Source of the DNA: Psychrosphaera sp.
Lineage (GTDB): Bacteria; Pseudomonadota; Gammaproteobacteria; Enterobacterales; Alteromonadaceae
Assembly: GCA_028098005.1 (NCBI GenBank)
Contig: JAOHFM010000050.1
Span: forward strand, 1 to 12,042
Length of the DNA stretch: 12,042 nt
Reading direction: 5' to 3'
In this document: positions 1-7,177 of the stretch, one piece after another
How the letters are laid out: each line of letters starts with the position of its first letter
Numbering within the stretch: position 1 is the first letter of the stretch
Made by a program: the position numbers and the translations under genes
Notes under the pieces: model-generated
Seen by the model: only the letters and a program-made list of their open reading frames with translations
What the model was told of the DNA's origin: nothing
Databases searched by the model: none

Positions 1-151
1 CAAGAAGTGACGAACGCGCTTGAAGCATATTTTTGTCAGCAAGGACGATCAACATTGCTGGCCAATCTTGTTGGGCTATTTTTAAAACAAGGTCCGGGCC
101 TATACCTGCTGGTTCGCCCGGAGTAATTGCTATTCTAGGAATATTAGTCAT
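1..151 (-). CDS. pdxA: 4-hydroxythreonine-4-phosphate dehydrogenase PdxA, N-terminal fragment
   Basis: Only the first 50 or so codons are present; the rest lies beyond the left edge. The visible N-terminus reads [20 protein letters not shown], with the [12 protein letters not shown] motif that is diagnostic of PdxA, followed by a stretch matching the usual first helix and second strand. PdxA is a cytosolic NAD-dependent enzyme that oxidises 4-phosphohydroxy-L-threonine in the DXP-dependent pyridoxal 5'-phosphate pathway. The ATG shares its A with the surA stop codon (TAATG), so translation is probably coupled to surA. A GAGGT sequence inside the end of surA is about 12 nt from the ATG, a long spacing that also suggests coupling. 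The lptD-surA-pdxA order is the classical gammaproteobacterial one. In many species rsmA and apaG follow, but this cannot be seen here. Confidence 0.95.
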   Translation of the reverse strand, partial: MTNIPRIAITPGEPAGIGPDLVLKIAQQDWPAMLIVLADKNMLQARSSLL

Positions 152-1440
152 TAACCAGTAATGACCTCAACAAAAGCTTGTTCTCTAATTTCACGTAACC
201 AACTCTCTTGTTCTTCAGTAAACTTTCGTTTAAAAATAATTTGATAAGCACGATCTTTCTTGTTTTGCTCGGTAGTGTCGGCTTTTCTAGTTTCTATTAG
301 TTGAACGACGTGCCAGCCAAACTGCGATCTAAATGGTGCGCTATATTCACCAACTTCTAATTCAGCTAACGTCTCTTTAAATTTGGGTGCATATATATCT
401 GGGTTAGCCCAGCCTAAATCACCACCTTTTAACGCCGAACCCGGATCTTCAGAATGAGCTTTTGCTAACTCTGCAAAATCAGCCTCGCCAGCTTTAACGT
501 CTTTTAAAAAGTCATTAAGCATATTTTTTGCTTTTTCTTCACTTAGTATAATAGACGGTTGCAGTAAAATGTGACGTGCTTTTACTTCTTTCACTTCTAC
601 CGTTTCACGACCTCTTACATCTAAAACCTTTATAATGTGAAAGCCGGCACCTGAACGCAGAGGACCAACGAGTGAATCTTTAGGCTGACCTTTTACGTTT
701 TCAGAAAACAGTGATGGCATTTCGTTGATACTCATGTAACCCCAGTCGCCACCCTCTAGGGCTTTTGCGCCTGAAGAACTAGCAATGGCGACTTGCTTGA
801 AGTCTCTTCCTTCATTCAATAATTCTAAAACTTTATTGGCAACGTCTCGGCGGGTTTGGATTTCACTTTGTGTTGCATCACCCTCAACAGCAATAAGAAT
901 ATGGCCTATTTGATATTCTTCTTTGCTCGTTTGTTGCTCGATTACCTTAACCAAGGAGACAACTTCTTGTTCTGAAATATTAACCCTACGGCGAACATTG
1001 GCACGAACTACTTCGTTAATTGCAATGTCTTCTCGTAATTGCTCACGATAACGCTCAAAGTTTTGGCCTTCAGATTCCAAGCCCCTACGAAACTCATCTA
1101 CAGTAGCATTATTTCTTTCAGCAATGCTTTGCAGAACAGAATCAAGGTGGGCGTCACTTATTTGAATACCCATTCGGTCGGCCATTTGAAGTTGGATACT
1201 TGATAAAATCAACTTATCAATTGCTTGAGCTCGAAGCGCTTTGTCACTCGGTAAACTTTGGTTTGCAAGAGCGGCCTTTGCTCTAACATCGTTTACAATT
1301 GCCTTAATTTCACCTTCAAGGATTACGTTGTCATTTACTATTACTGCAACGGTATCTATTCTCTTTAGCTCCGCATTAGTCGCAAGGCTGACTAAACTGG
1401 TCAGAGCTACTACTGCGCTAATAAGCGTATTCTTAAACAT
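151..1440 (-). CDS. surA: Periplasmic chaperone / peptidyl-prolyl isomerase SurA
   Basis: This 429-residue protein has the complete SurA layout. A signal peptide covers about residues 1-23, with probable cleavage after TNA. The N-terminal chaperone domain follows (about 24-170, beginning [19 protein letters not shown]). Then come two parvulin-type PPIase domains: about 174-276 ([34 protein letters not shown]) and about 286-384 ([36 protein letters not shown]). A short C-terminal helix completes the chaperone core. The length matches the family (E. coli SurA is 428 residues). SurA escorts unfolded outer-membrane proteins, LptD among them, across the periplasm to the Bam complex. The ATG is 11 bp after the lptD stop, so the two genes are almost certainly co-transcribed. 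The Shine-Dalgarno sequence is weak (GAGAA). The pdxA start overlaps the surA stop. Confidence 0.98.
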   Translation of the reverse strand: MFKNTLISAVVALTSLVSLATNAELKRIDTVAVIVNDNVILEGEIKAIVNDVRAKAALANQSLPSDKALRAQAIDKLILSSIQLQMADRMGIQISDAHLDSVLQSIAERNNATVDEFRRGLESEGQNFERYREQLREDIAINEVVRANVRRRVNISEQEVVSLVKVIEQQTSKEEYQIGHILIAVEGDATQSEIQTRRDVANKVLELLNEGRDFKQVAIASSSGAKALEGGDWGYMSINEMPSLFSENVKGQPKDSLVGPLRSGAGFHIIKVLDVRGRETVEVKEVKARHILLQPSIILSEEKAKNMLNDFLKDVKAGEADFAELAKAHSEDPGSALKGGDLGWANPDIYAPKFKETLAELEVGEYSAPFRSQFGWHVVQLIETRKADTTEQNKKDRAYQIIFKRKFTEEQESWLREIREQAFVEVITG

Positions 1441-1451
1441 ATTTATTCTCG

Positions 1452-3713
1452 TTATTTTGTAATTAAGTAAGGTCGGCGATAGGCAAAAATACTGTTCGAA
1501 AACATTTTTGATATTTTTGATGCTGAATCACCACCTAAGCCACTTAAAGTGAAGTTAATGCTGATTCCATTTTCATAATCAACATTTGAATTTACGTTAA
1601 AATCTGGGTTGTTCAAATCTAGTACAACTTGCCTTTGAGCTGAAACTTGAATACTCCAACAGCATGAACGGTATTCAAACCCAATTAAACCATCTAAGTC
1701 TAAGTCTCTCTCTGAGTCATAATGATAACTGGCTGCAACAGACCAGTTGTCGTTTAACTTATAACTGCCAAACAAACCAGACTGATTAATTGTGACGTCG
1801 GCTACATCTCTAGCGTAACGTTGGTTAATTTGAATGTTTTTATTTTCATCAATCCAATAATCAAGTGCTAAAAAGCCAGTTTCAACTTTGTCATCATCTC
1901 TGTTATATAAAAGACCACCGTCTACTTGCCAGTTTTCGGATAATTGGCCAAAAACCTCGATTGCAAGCGATGGCTTTGAGTCAACTTCTTCTTCATTAGT
2001 TCCCGAAAAATCATTATCTCTTGATAATTTGTGAACTTGGCCAATTCCAAACCTAAACAATTCTTGGTTCTGTTCATTGAAGATGCTCGTTGAAACACCT
2101 ACAGTTACTTGGTCCATTGCATCTATTCGATCTACGCTTGAATAGCTTTGGTCGCGGAAAAGTGCAAAGTAGTCTTCTTTTAATTTTTGGGAGTCGTAAA
2201 GACCTATGCCGTCTTGTTCAGAGGCTTCAACATAAACGTATTGAAGTTTTGGCTCAAGTGTTTGCCTTACGTTTTGGTTAAAAAAGGTAGTTTGTTTTTC
2301 AAAGTTTAATCCGGTTAAAAGACGAAACTTACCAACCCCTCTATCAATTGTCTTATTTGTGCTGCTGTTTTTAAACTCTTGATCATAGCGCGTTGCTAAA
2401 TATGAAAGCGTTGATTCAAATTGAAAACTAGGCTCGTAGTAGCTATAGCTAATTGCAGGTTCAATGTGAAGTCGCTCCACGTTATTTTCTTCTTTGAAGC
2501 TATTTTTAAAATGCGTATAGCTTGAACGTAAGTTTATACCCACGCCATAATCAGTATCTAATGCGTTCCAATCTAAATCTAATTGAAGTGGGATGCGGTA
2601 AGAAGGATCGTGCTGACCAAGTTCAACCATGTCTTGTGTGAATATATTTAACTGCGTACTAGACGTTGTATATCGTAAAAAAGCGAAATTATTTAAATGA
2701 GTATCGGCTTGATGATGGTAATCACTATTAAATTCACTAATGTAATTATCGTCACTTAATTCTGTCCATTGAACTTGTAAGTTCCAGTTTTCATTCAATA
2801 GTGACTCATGTTGAACAAACGCCAAGTAACGTTCATCTAACTCTGGGTAACGTTGGTCATTATCGAGGTACTCTAGTTGTATGGTATTTTCAGATGCGTC
2901 TGAAAGGTGTCGCATATTACTTTCAAAGAGCCAACCGCGCTGAGACATATATTTTGGTGTTAACGTGAGGTCGTAGTTTGTTGCTAAGTTAAAATAGATA
3001 GGTTGCGCATAGTACGCACCATAACGACTAGAGCTACCAAATTCAGGGAATAACAAACCACTTTTACGAACGTCGGTCAGCGGAAACGTAATATAAGGTA
3101 CGTACAAAACTGGAACATCGCCAACTTTAAAGACGGTATTCCATGCCTCTCCCCAACCTTCTTCCTGCTTGATGTTTATTTCACTTGACGAAAACAACCA
3201 ACTTGGTTGATTGCCTGGGCAGGTGGTAAATGTCGCTAAATCAAGGGAGAGTTCGTTACTGTTTTCGATTGAAAATGACTGTGCCGTGCCTCGACCTGCA
3301 TTAAAACCAAATCGGTAATCCGCGTTTATTAATTCAAAGTTTTTGTTTTTTTCATCGATAAAAATTGATTCACCAAAAACAGTCGCTGTATTTGATGTTA
3401 ATTCTACGTTGCCCTGCGCTAAAAATTGTCCTGTAGCTTCATCAAAAGTCGCATGTTCTGCTTGAACAGTTTGTTGCTTTTGGAAAATGATGACGTTGCC
3501 ATCAAACTGAATTCGCTCGTCGCGGATAATGTCAGTGGTGTCACTTTGAACGACAAAAGTGTCAGGGGCTAGTGTTCTATTGAACCCGTTGGACACTGAT
3601 TTTATTGCGCTTTTAGTGTTGACCGGTTGTTGACAGGAAAGATCCGCAAAAACAGGCAGGCAAACCAAGCCGGTCAATAAAAGAAATACCTTTTGTGCAG
3701 GATGCTTTTTCAA
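1452..3713 (-). CDS. lptD: LPS-assembly outer membrane protein LptD (TTG start)
   Basis: This 753-residue protein is the outer-membrane beta-barrel of the Lpt system, which with lipoprotein LptE inserts lipopolysaccharide into the outer leaflet. A signal peptide spans about residues 1-23 (cleavage after VFA). An OstA-like jellyroll domain covers about 50-180, and the barrel fills the rest. Characteristic segments include the region around residues 200-235 (VFKVGDVPVLYVPYITFP, then DVRKSGLLFPEFG) and a C-terminal barrel strand. All four cysteines of the E. coli inter-domain disulfide pattern appear conserved: C27, C165 and the adjacent C684-C685. The start is TTG: an in-frame TAA lies two codons upstream, the signal peptide begins at once, and GAGG lies 11 nt before it. 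The next in-frame methionine would remove the whole N-terminal domain. It is the first gene of the lptD-surA-pdxA operon and is divergent from djlA, as in E. coli. Confidence 0.97.
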   Translation of the reverse strand: MKKHPAQKVFLLLTGLVCLPVFADLSCQQPVNTKSAIKSVSNGFNRTLAPDTFVVQSDTTDIIRDERIQFDGNVIIFQKQQTVQAEHATFDEATGQFLAQGNVELTSNTATVFGESIFIDEKNKNFELINADYRFGFNAGRGTAQSFSIENSNELSLDLATFTTCPGNQPSWLFSSSEINIKQEEGWGEAWNTVFKVGDVPVLYVPYITFPLTDVRKSGLLFPEFGSSSRYGAYYAQPIYFNLATNYDLTLTPKYMSQRGWLFESNMRHLSDASENTIQLEYLDNDQRYPELDERYLAFVQHESLLNENWNLQVQWTELSDDNYISEFNSDYHHQADTHLNNFAFLRYTTSSTQLNIFTQDMVELGQHDPSYRIPLQLDLDWNALDTDYGVGINLRSSYTHFKNSFKEENNVERLHIEPAISYSYYEPSFQFESTLSYLATRYDQEFKNSSTNKTIDRGVGKFRLLTGLNFEKQTTFFNQNVRQTLEPKLQYVYVEASEQDGIGLYDSQKLKEDYFALFRDQSYSSVDRIDAMDQVTVGVSTSIFNEQNQELFRFGIGQVHKLSRDNDFSGTNEEEVDSKPSLAIEVFGQLSENWQVDGGLLYNRDDDKVETGFLALDYWIDENKNIQINQRYARDVADVTINQSGLFGSYKLNDNWSVAASYHYDSERDLDLDGLIGFEYRSCCWSIQVSAQRQVVLDLNNPDFNVNSNVDYENGISINFTLSGLGGDSASKISKMFSNSIFAYRRPYLITK

Positions 3714-3755
3714 ACTTTAAATAACCTCAATTAAATAATAGCTAGGGGCGTGAAA

Positions 3756-3771
3756 CGCTAAATATCGCTAG
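3756..3771 (-). repeat. Left copy of an outward-facing CTAGCG/TTAGCG element in the lptD-djlA intergenic region
   Basis: On the minus strand this reads CTAGCG, four bases, then TTAGCG, 42 nt before the lptD TTG. A close relative faces the other way 47 nt before the djlA start (3832-3846). The pair is short and A+T-rich sequence surrounds it, so chance is possible. The similar distance to both start codons suggests a shared regulatory or promoter-proximal site. No confident sigma-70 or sigma-E promoter could be assigned in this 180-bp region. Confidence 0.3.
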
Positions 3772-3831
3772 ACTAAAATAATTTTAATAACTGATGAATT
3801 CTATACGATTTTTTTATTGTATACTACGGAA

Positions 3832-3846
3832 CTAGCGGAATTAGCG
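3832..3846 (+). repeat. Right copy of the outward-facing CTAGCG/TTAGCG element, upstream of djlA
   Basis: On the plus strand this reads CTAGCG, three bases, then TTAGCG, ending 47 nt before the djlA GTG. It matches the inverted copy at 3756-3771, which faces lptD. A TATACT hexamer at 3820-3825 lies just upstream and could be a -10 box, but no good -35 box accompanies it. The function is unknown. Confidence 0.3.
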
Positions 3847-3893
3847 TGTAAATATTCTGGTTTAAATGTCTCAATAGTTGGAAGTGATTAGTA

Positions 3894-4739
3894 GTGATAG
3901 GAAAAATAGCTGGTGCGTTGTTCGGATTTTTGTTGATTCGCCATTTTGTTGGCGCTTTAGTTGGCTTGTGGGTAGGCCATTTGTTTGACAAAGCATTGCA
4001 ACGGATGAATGACAAAGGAAATGTTGAAGAATGGCTAATAAGTAATGACGCTAAACAGTCAATTTTCTTTTATACCACGTTTTCAGTGATGGGCCATGTG
4101 GCAAAGGCAAGCGGGAGAGTTACCCCTGAGCATATAACAACTGCCAATGAATTTATGGAGCAGATGCGCTTAAACGAACAACAAGTTGCGGAAGCAAAAG
4201 ATGCCTTTCGTGAGGGTAAACTGCTGGGTTTCCCATTAAAGAAAAAAATTAAACAGTTTAAAAACCACTTTGGCAATCGCCGCGATTTATGTCAGTTCTT
4301 TTTAGAAATTCAAATCCAAACAGCCTATTCTGATTCAATTCTTGAAGCTGATGAATATAACTTATTGGTTAACATTGCTAAGCAATTGGGCTTTAACAAA
4401 CGAAATCTGACGCAGTTGATTGCAATGTGGGAAGCAGAAATGCGTTTTCAAAACTACAAACAGCAACAACAAGAAAAGTACAAACAATATGACCGAAAGA
4501 GTTCGTCAGCCCACGAGCCAAAGGCTCCTAGTTTATTGGATGCCTATGCGGTAATCGGGGTTAGTGATAGAGACTCGGTACGTGATATTAAGAGGGCATA
4601 CAAGCGTTTAATGTCTCAAAATCATCCAGACAAACTTGTTGCTAAAGGCCTACCGCCTGAAATGATGGAAGTGGCTAAACAAAAAACTCAAGATATACAG
4701 TCGGCTTATGAAATTATTAAAAAGGCTCGGGACTTTTAA
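3894..4739 (+). CDS. djlA: Membrane-anchored DnaJ-like co-chaperone DjlA
   Basis: This 281-residue protein has the three parts expected of DjlA. One N-terminal transmembrane segment (about residues 5-31) is rich in glycine, as in the dimerising E. coli anchor. A TerB-like all-helical domain covers about 55-175, and a Q/K-rich linker about 186-210. A C-terminal J domain (about 216-281) carries the HPD motif at 244-246, which stimulates DnaK ATPase. DjlA faces the cytosol and in enterobacteria affects Rcs signalling and capsule synthesis. The start is GTG, supported by GGAAG nine nucleotides upstream and by the membrane anchor beginning immediately after it. The gene is divergent from lptD, a conserved arrangement. 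Its last codons contribute the left arm of a candidate terminator. Confidence 0.96.
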   Translation: MIGKIAGALFGFLLIRHFVGALVGLWVGHLFDKALQRMNDKGNVEEWLISNDAKQSIFFYTTFSVMGHVAKASGRVTPEHITTANEFMEQMRLNEQQVAEAKDAFREGKLLGFPLKKKIKQFKNHFGNRRDLCQFFLEIQIQTAYSDSILEADEYNLLVNIAKQLGFNKRNLTQLIAMWEAEMRFQNYKQQQQEKYKQYDRKSSSAHEPKAPSLLDAYAVIGVSDRDSVRDIKRAYKRLMSQNHPDKLVAKGLPPEMMEVAKQKTQDIQSAYEIIKKARDF

Positions 4740-4758
4740 GCAAGCTTTTGAGCCTTTT
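4720..4758. terminator. Candidate terminator between convergent djlA and the DUF3530 gene
   Basis: The arms AAAAGGCTC (4720-4728) and GAGCCTTTT (4750-4758) form a perfect 9-bp stem with a 21-nt loop. The left arm lies inside the end of djlA. The T-rich right side suits termination of djlA, and the A-rich left side suits termination from the opposite strand. The loop is long and the U-tract is interrupted (TTTTGTCTT), so efficiency is uncertain. Confidence 0.45.
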
Positions 4759-4810
4759 GTCTTAATTGCGAGATTTCTTTAATATTAGCTAGTGGCAAAC
4801 CCTTACTAAC

Positions 4811-5860
4811 CTACAACCCCACGGCATTTGTGAACCCGTATATTTCCTTTATCAACCGGCGCTGCTGATCTCGGTAGTCAAAAAAGAAGGTAAGCTCGCG
4901 CTGACGGTAGTTGGTCTTAAAGTTTTTACGGGCCATTTTTTTTCGCCACTTCTTTATCGCATGTGTCCACTGGTTGTGGTTTGCAGAAATAATATCGAGC
5001 ACTGGAAATTCGGTTTTTGCTACTTCATCGGCAAAAGCTCGATTTAAGTCTGTTTGTGGCATGTAAGCACCAATCATGATTAAACCGTCGGGCTCTGGTA
5101 TTTTTTGCTCTGCTATTAAGCGGTTTAGCCAAAAGCAGGACTGCCCCTCACATATCATTAAATAAAAGCCAGGATAAATACTGGTAAATTCAAAACCAGC
5201 CTCTAAACGCTCACCAATTGCCTGCTGAATTTGTTTACTGAACTCAGCCTCATAGGTAGGGCTTAGGTCTTGTAATTGTGCATAAAAAGACGGGTCAATA
5301 GCGGCTTGATCAACATTGTTTGTTATGTTGCCAGTGCTTTCCGTTTGCTGATCATCCTGAGACTCAGTTTGTTGTGACGAATCATCGGAAGTGTTCGGCG
5401 CGGCGCCTTGTCGTTCTGACTGATCAGAAGTCGCAGCTAGGTCACCTTCATCTTTGTTTTCTGACTCACTCAGCCAAGCTTGCTTTAATTCTGGTAACGA
5501 AGGCATGGTGAGTACAAGAGATGTCCAACCATAATTATCTAAGTCTTTATAAAGTGCGGTTGTCACGGCTTGTTTAAAAATAGACTGATTTACATCGGGT
5601 AATATGAACGCAATGCCCTTGGGAATACCCGTCGTTTCTTCTTTGTGTAAGGCGATAAACTGTTCGCTTTTTTCCGTCTGAAGGACTTGAACATTCTGTT
5701 GTGGAATATAGCGCTTTAAGTCTTGGAATAATAATGACGAAGCGGTTAGTTGATTAGTTGTTTGATTATTAGCGCTATCAGCAGGCACAGCGGCATTAAC
5801 TAAATTACTGTTAAGTAATAAAGTTATCAACAAAACTAGTTTTATCGCGCTAGAATACAT
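4811..5860 (-). CDS. Secreted DUF3530 family protein (alpha/beta-hydrolase-like)
   Basis: This 349-residue protein begins with a clear signal peptide (about residues 1-23, ending LVNA), so it is probably periplasmic. The body resembles the DUF3530 family of gammaproteobacteria, which looks like an alpha/beta-hydrolase fold. Strands around 82-90 (GIAFILPDV) and 113-121 (TSLVLTMPS) are followed later by MICEGQSCFWL (about 235-245), DGLIMIGAYMP (about 258-268) and PVLDIISANHN (about 286-296). The nucleophile-elbow position reads EGQSC (S241) rather than the canonical GxSxG, so catalysis is doubtful. Residues about 131-185 form an acidic, Ser/Gln/Thr-rich low-complexity insert. Enzyme activity and substrate are unknown. 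The gene is alone, convergent with djlA and divergent from hemH. The ATG has AGAGAG just upstream. Confidence 0.8.
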   Translation of the reverse strand: MYSSAIKLVLLITLLLNSNLVNAAVPADSANNQTTNQLTASSLLFQDLKRYIPQQNVQVLQTEKSEQFIALHKEETTGIPKGIAFILPDVNQSIFKQAVTTALYKDLDNYGWTSLVLTMPSLPELKQAWLSESENKDEGDLAATSDQSERQGAAPNTSDDSSQQTESQDDQQTESTGNITNNVDQAAIDPSFYAQLQDLSPTYEAEFSKQIQQAIGERLEAGFEFTSIYPGFYLMICEGQSCFWLNRLIAEQKIPEPDGLIMIGAYMPQTDLNRAFADEVAKTEFPVLDIISANHNQWTHAIKKWRKKMARKNFKTNYRQRELTFFFDYRDQQRRLIKEIYGFTNAVGL

Positions 5861-6016
5861 ACAACTCTCTGACGTGGTGAGCTATTCTTCAATAAAATGT
5901 ATCGGCCTTAAATGTAAATTCTAAAACTGTTTTTAGTAAATCATTTAAAGTAAACGAAAATTTGAAAGCAAGCGTACTACTTCAAGTCGCAAAAATTAGT
6001 AAATATAGAGAATAAA

Positions 6017-7090
6017 ATGAAGTTTCAAAATACCCCAAATTTTAGTCATGGACAGCAAGATAAAATAGGCGTGTTGCTAACTAACCTAGGAACACCTGAC
6101 GCTCCTACAAAGGAAGCGCTAAAGCCTTATCTAAAAGAGTTTTTGTCGGATCCCCGAGTAGTAGAAATACCGCGACTAATTTGGTGGTGTATTTTAAATG
6201 GTGTGATTCTTCCTTTTCGCTCTCGTCGTTCGGCCAAAGCATATAAAGGCGTGTGGACAGAAGAGGGCTCTCCGCTGTTGGTGAACACCCAAAATATCGC
6301 AAACAAAGTTGCAGAACATTATTCTGGTAATAGCGATGTGATTGTCGACTTTGCGATGCGTTATGGCAATCCTTCAGTAGAAAGTAAACTGCAAGGCTTG
6401 CTTAACCAAGGTGCTCGAAAGGTTGTTGTTCTGCCTTTGTATCCTCAGTATTCAGCAACAACAACGGCGTCTACTTTTGATGCGGTTGCCGATGTATTTA
6501 AGAAAACTCGTTTTATTCCAGAGCTCCGTTTTGTGAATCATTATACTGATTCGATAAAGTTGATTGTTGCGTTAGCAAATAAGATCAGGAAGTCTTGGGA
6601 AGCAAATGGCAAAGCAGACAAACTTATTTTTTCTTATCACGGTATCCCTAATCGATATTGGCACAACGGCGACCCTTATGCTTGCCAGTGTCATAAAACA
6701 TCAAGGTTGCTAGCGGAAGAACTGGGGCTAGGTGAGGGCGAATATCTAACTTGTTTTCAATCAAGGTTTGGTAAAGAAGAGTGGGTTAAACCTTATTTGG
6801 ATCACACTTTAAAAGCGCTCCCTTCTGAGGGTATTAAGTCTGTTCAAGTCGTTTGCCCAGGGTTTTCAGCAGATTGCCTAGAGACAATTGAAGAAATAGG
6901 CGAAGAAAACAGAGATTACTTTTTAGAAGCAGGTGGTGAAAAATTTGAATACATAAGCTGTCTAAACGACGAAGTTGAACATATCGATGCTCTATCTGAA
7001 ATTATAGACAAACAAATGTTAGGCTGGAATGTCGAAGCTGATGTAGAAATGAGAGACAAAAGGGCAGAGGCACTTAGACAGTCAAAATAA
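6017..7090 (+). CDS. hemH: Ferrochelatase HemH
   Basis: Ferrochelatase inserts Fe2+ into protoporphyrin IX (or coproporphyrin in other lineages), the last step of protoheme synthesis, at the inner face of the cytoplasmic membrane. At 357 residues this is a full-length bacterial enzyme. Recognisable segments are GVLLTNLGTPDAPT (18-31), EEGSPLLV (82-89), VVVLPLYPQYSATTTAS (136-152), the catalytic-histidine motif FSYHGIP (H208) and CPGFSADCLETIEEI, where E289 matches the conserved acidic catalytic residue. Seven cysteines are present, including C223/C225 in the YACQCHKT motif. The start is supported by alignment to family N-termini; the Shine-Dalgarno sequence is weak (AGAG). The gene stands divergent from the DUF3530 gene. 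The transporter gene 87 bp downstream has its own MetJ operator, so the two are probably separately controlled, although no terminator is seen between them. Confidence 0.98.
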   Translation: MKFQNTPNFSHGQQDKIGVLLTNLGTPDAPTKEALKPYLKEFLSDPRVVEIPRLIWWCILNGVILPFRSRRSAKAYKGVWTEEGSPLLVNTQNIANKVAEHYSGNSDVIVDFAMRYGNPSVESKLQGLLNQGARKVVVLPLYPQYSATTTASTFDAVADVFKKTRFIPELRFVNHYTDSIKLIVALANKIRKSWEANGKADKLIFSYHGIPNRYWHNGDPYACQCHKTSRLLAEELGLGEGEYLTCFQSRFGKEEWVKPYLDHTLKALPSEGIKSVQVVCPGFSADCLETIEEIGEENRDYFLEAGGEKFEYISCLNDEVEHIDALSEIIDKQMLGWNVEADVEMRDKRAEALRQSK

Positions 7091-7099
7091 ATACCATTT

Positions 7100-7115
7100 A
7101 GACGTCTATACGTTT
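7100..7115 (+). promoter_or_regulatory. MetJ operator (two tandem met boxes) upstream of the NhaC-family transporter
   Basis: AGACGTCT (7100-7107), an exact match to the met-box consensus, is directly followed by ATACGTTT (7108-7115), so the ACGT centres are exactly 8 bp apart, as MetJ dimers require. Flanking 8-mers (TACCATTT at 7092-7099 and AAATATCC at 7116-7123) could be weak further boxes. The site ends 62 nt before the transporter ATG. MetJ with S-adenosylmethionine represses methionine genes in gammaproteobacteria. The promoter itself could not be fixed. Confidence 0.85.
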
Positions 7116-7177
7116 AAATATCCATGTGGTACATTTGCTGCACTTAAATTTAATCTGCATGAAATCAGAGGATCATA

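Noticed and set aside
1241..1462. Plus-strand open frame of 73 codons over the 5' part of surA
   Set aside because: It lies entirely antisense to surA and the lptD-surA junction, has no Shine-Dalgarno site or family resemblance, and is explained as a shadow of the real gene.
3828..3860. Possible sigma-E promoter (GGAACT followed by TTCTGG) upstream of djlA
   Set aside because: The spacing is about 21 bp, too long for sigma-E, and it points toward djlA rather than lptD, the usual sigma-E target.
3824..4015. Minus-strand frame of 63 codons covering the djlA start
   Set aside because: It overlaps the conserved membrane anchor of djlA antisense, has no ribosome binding site and resembles no known family.
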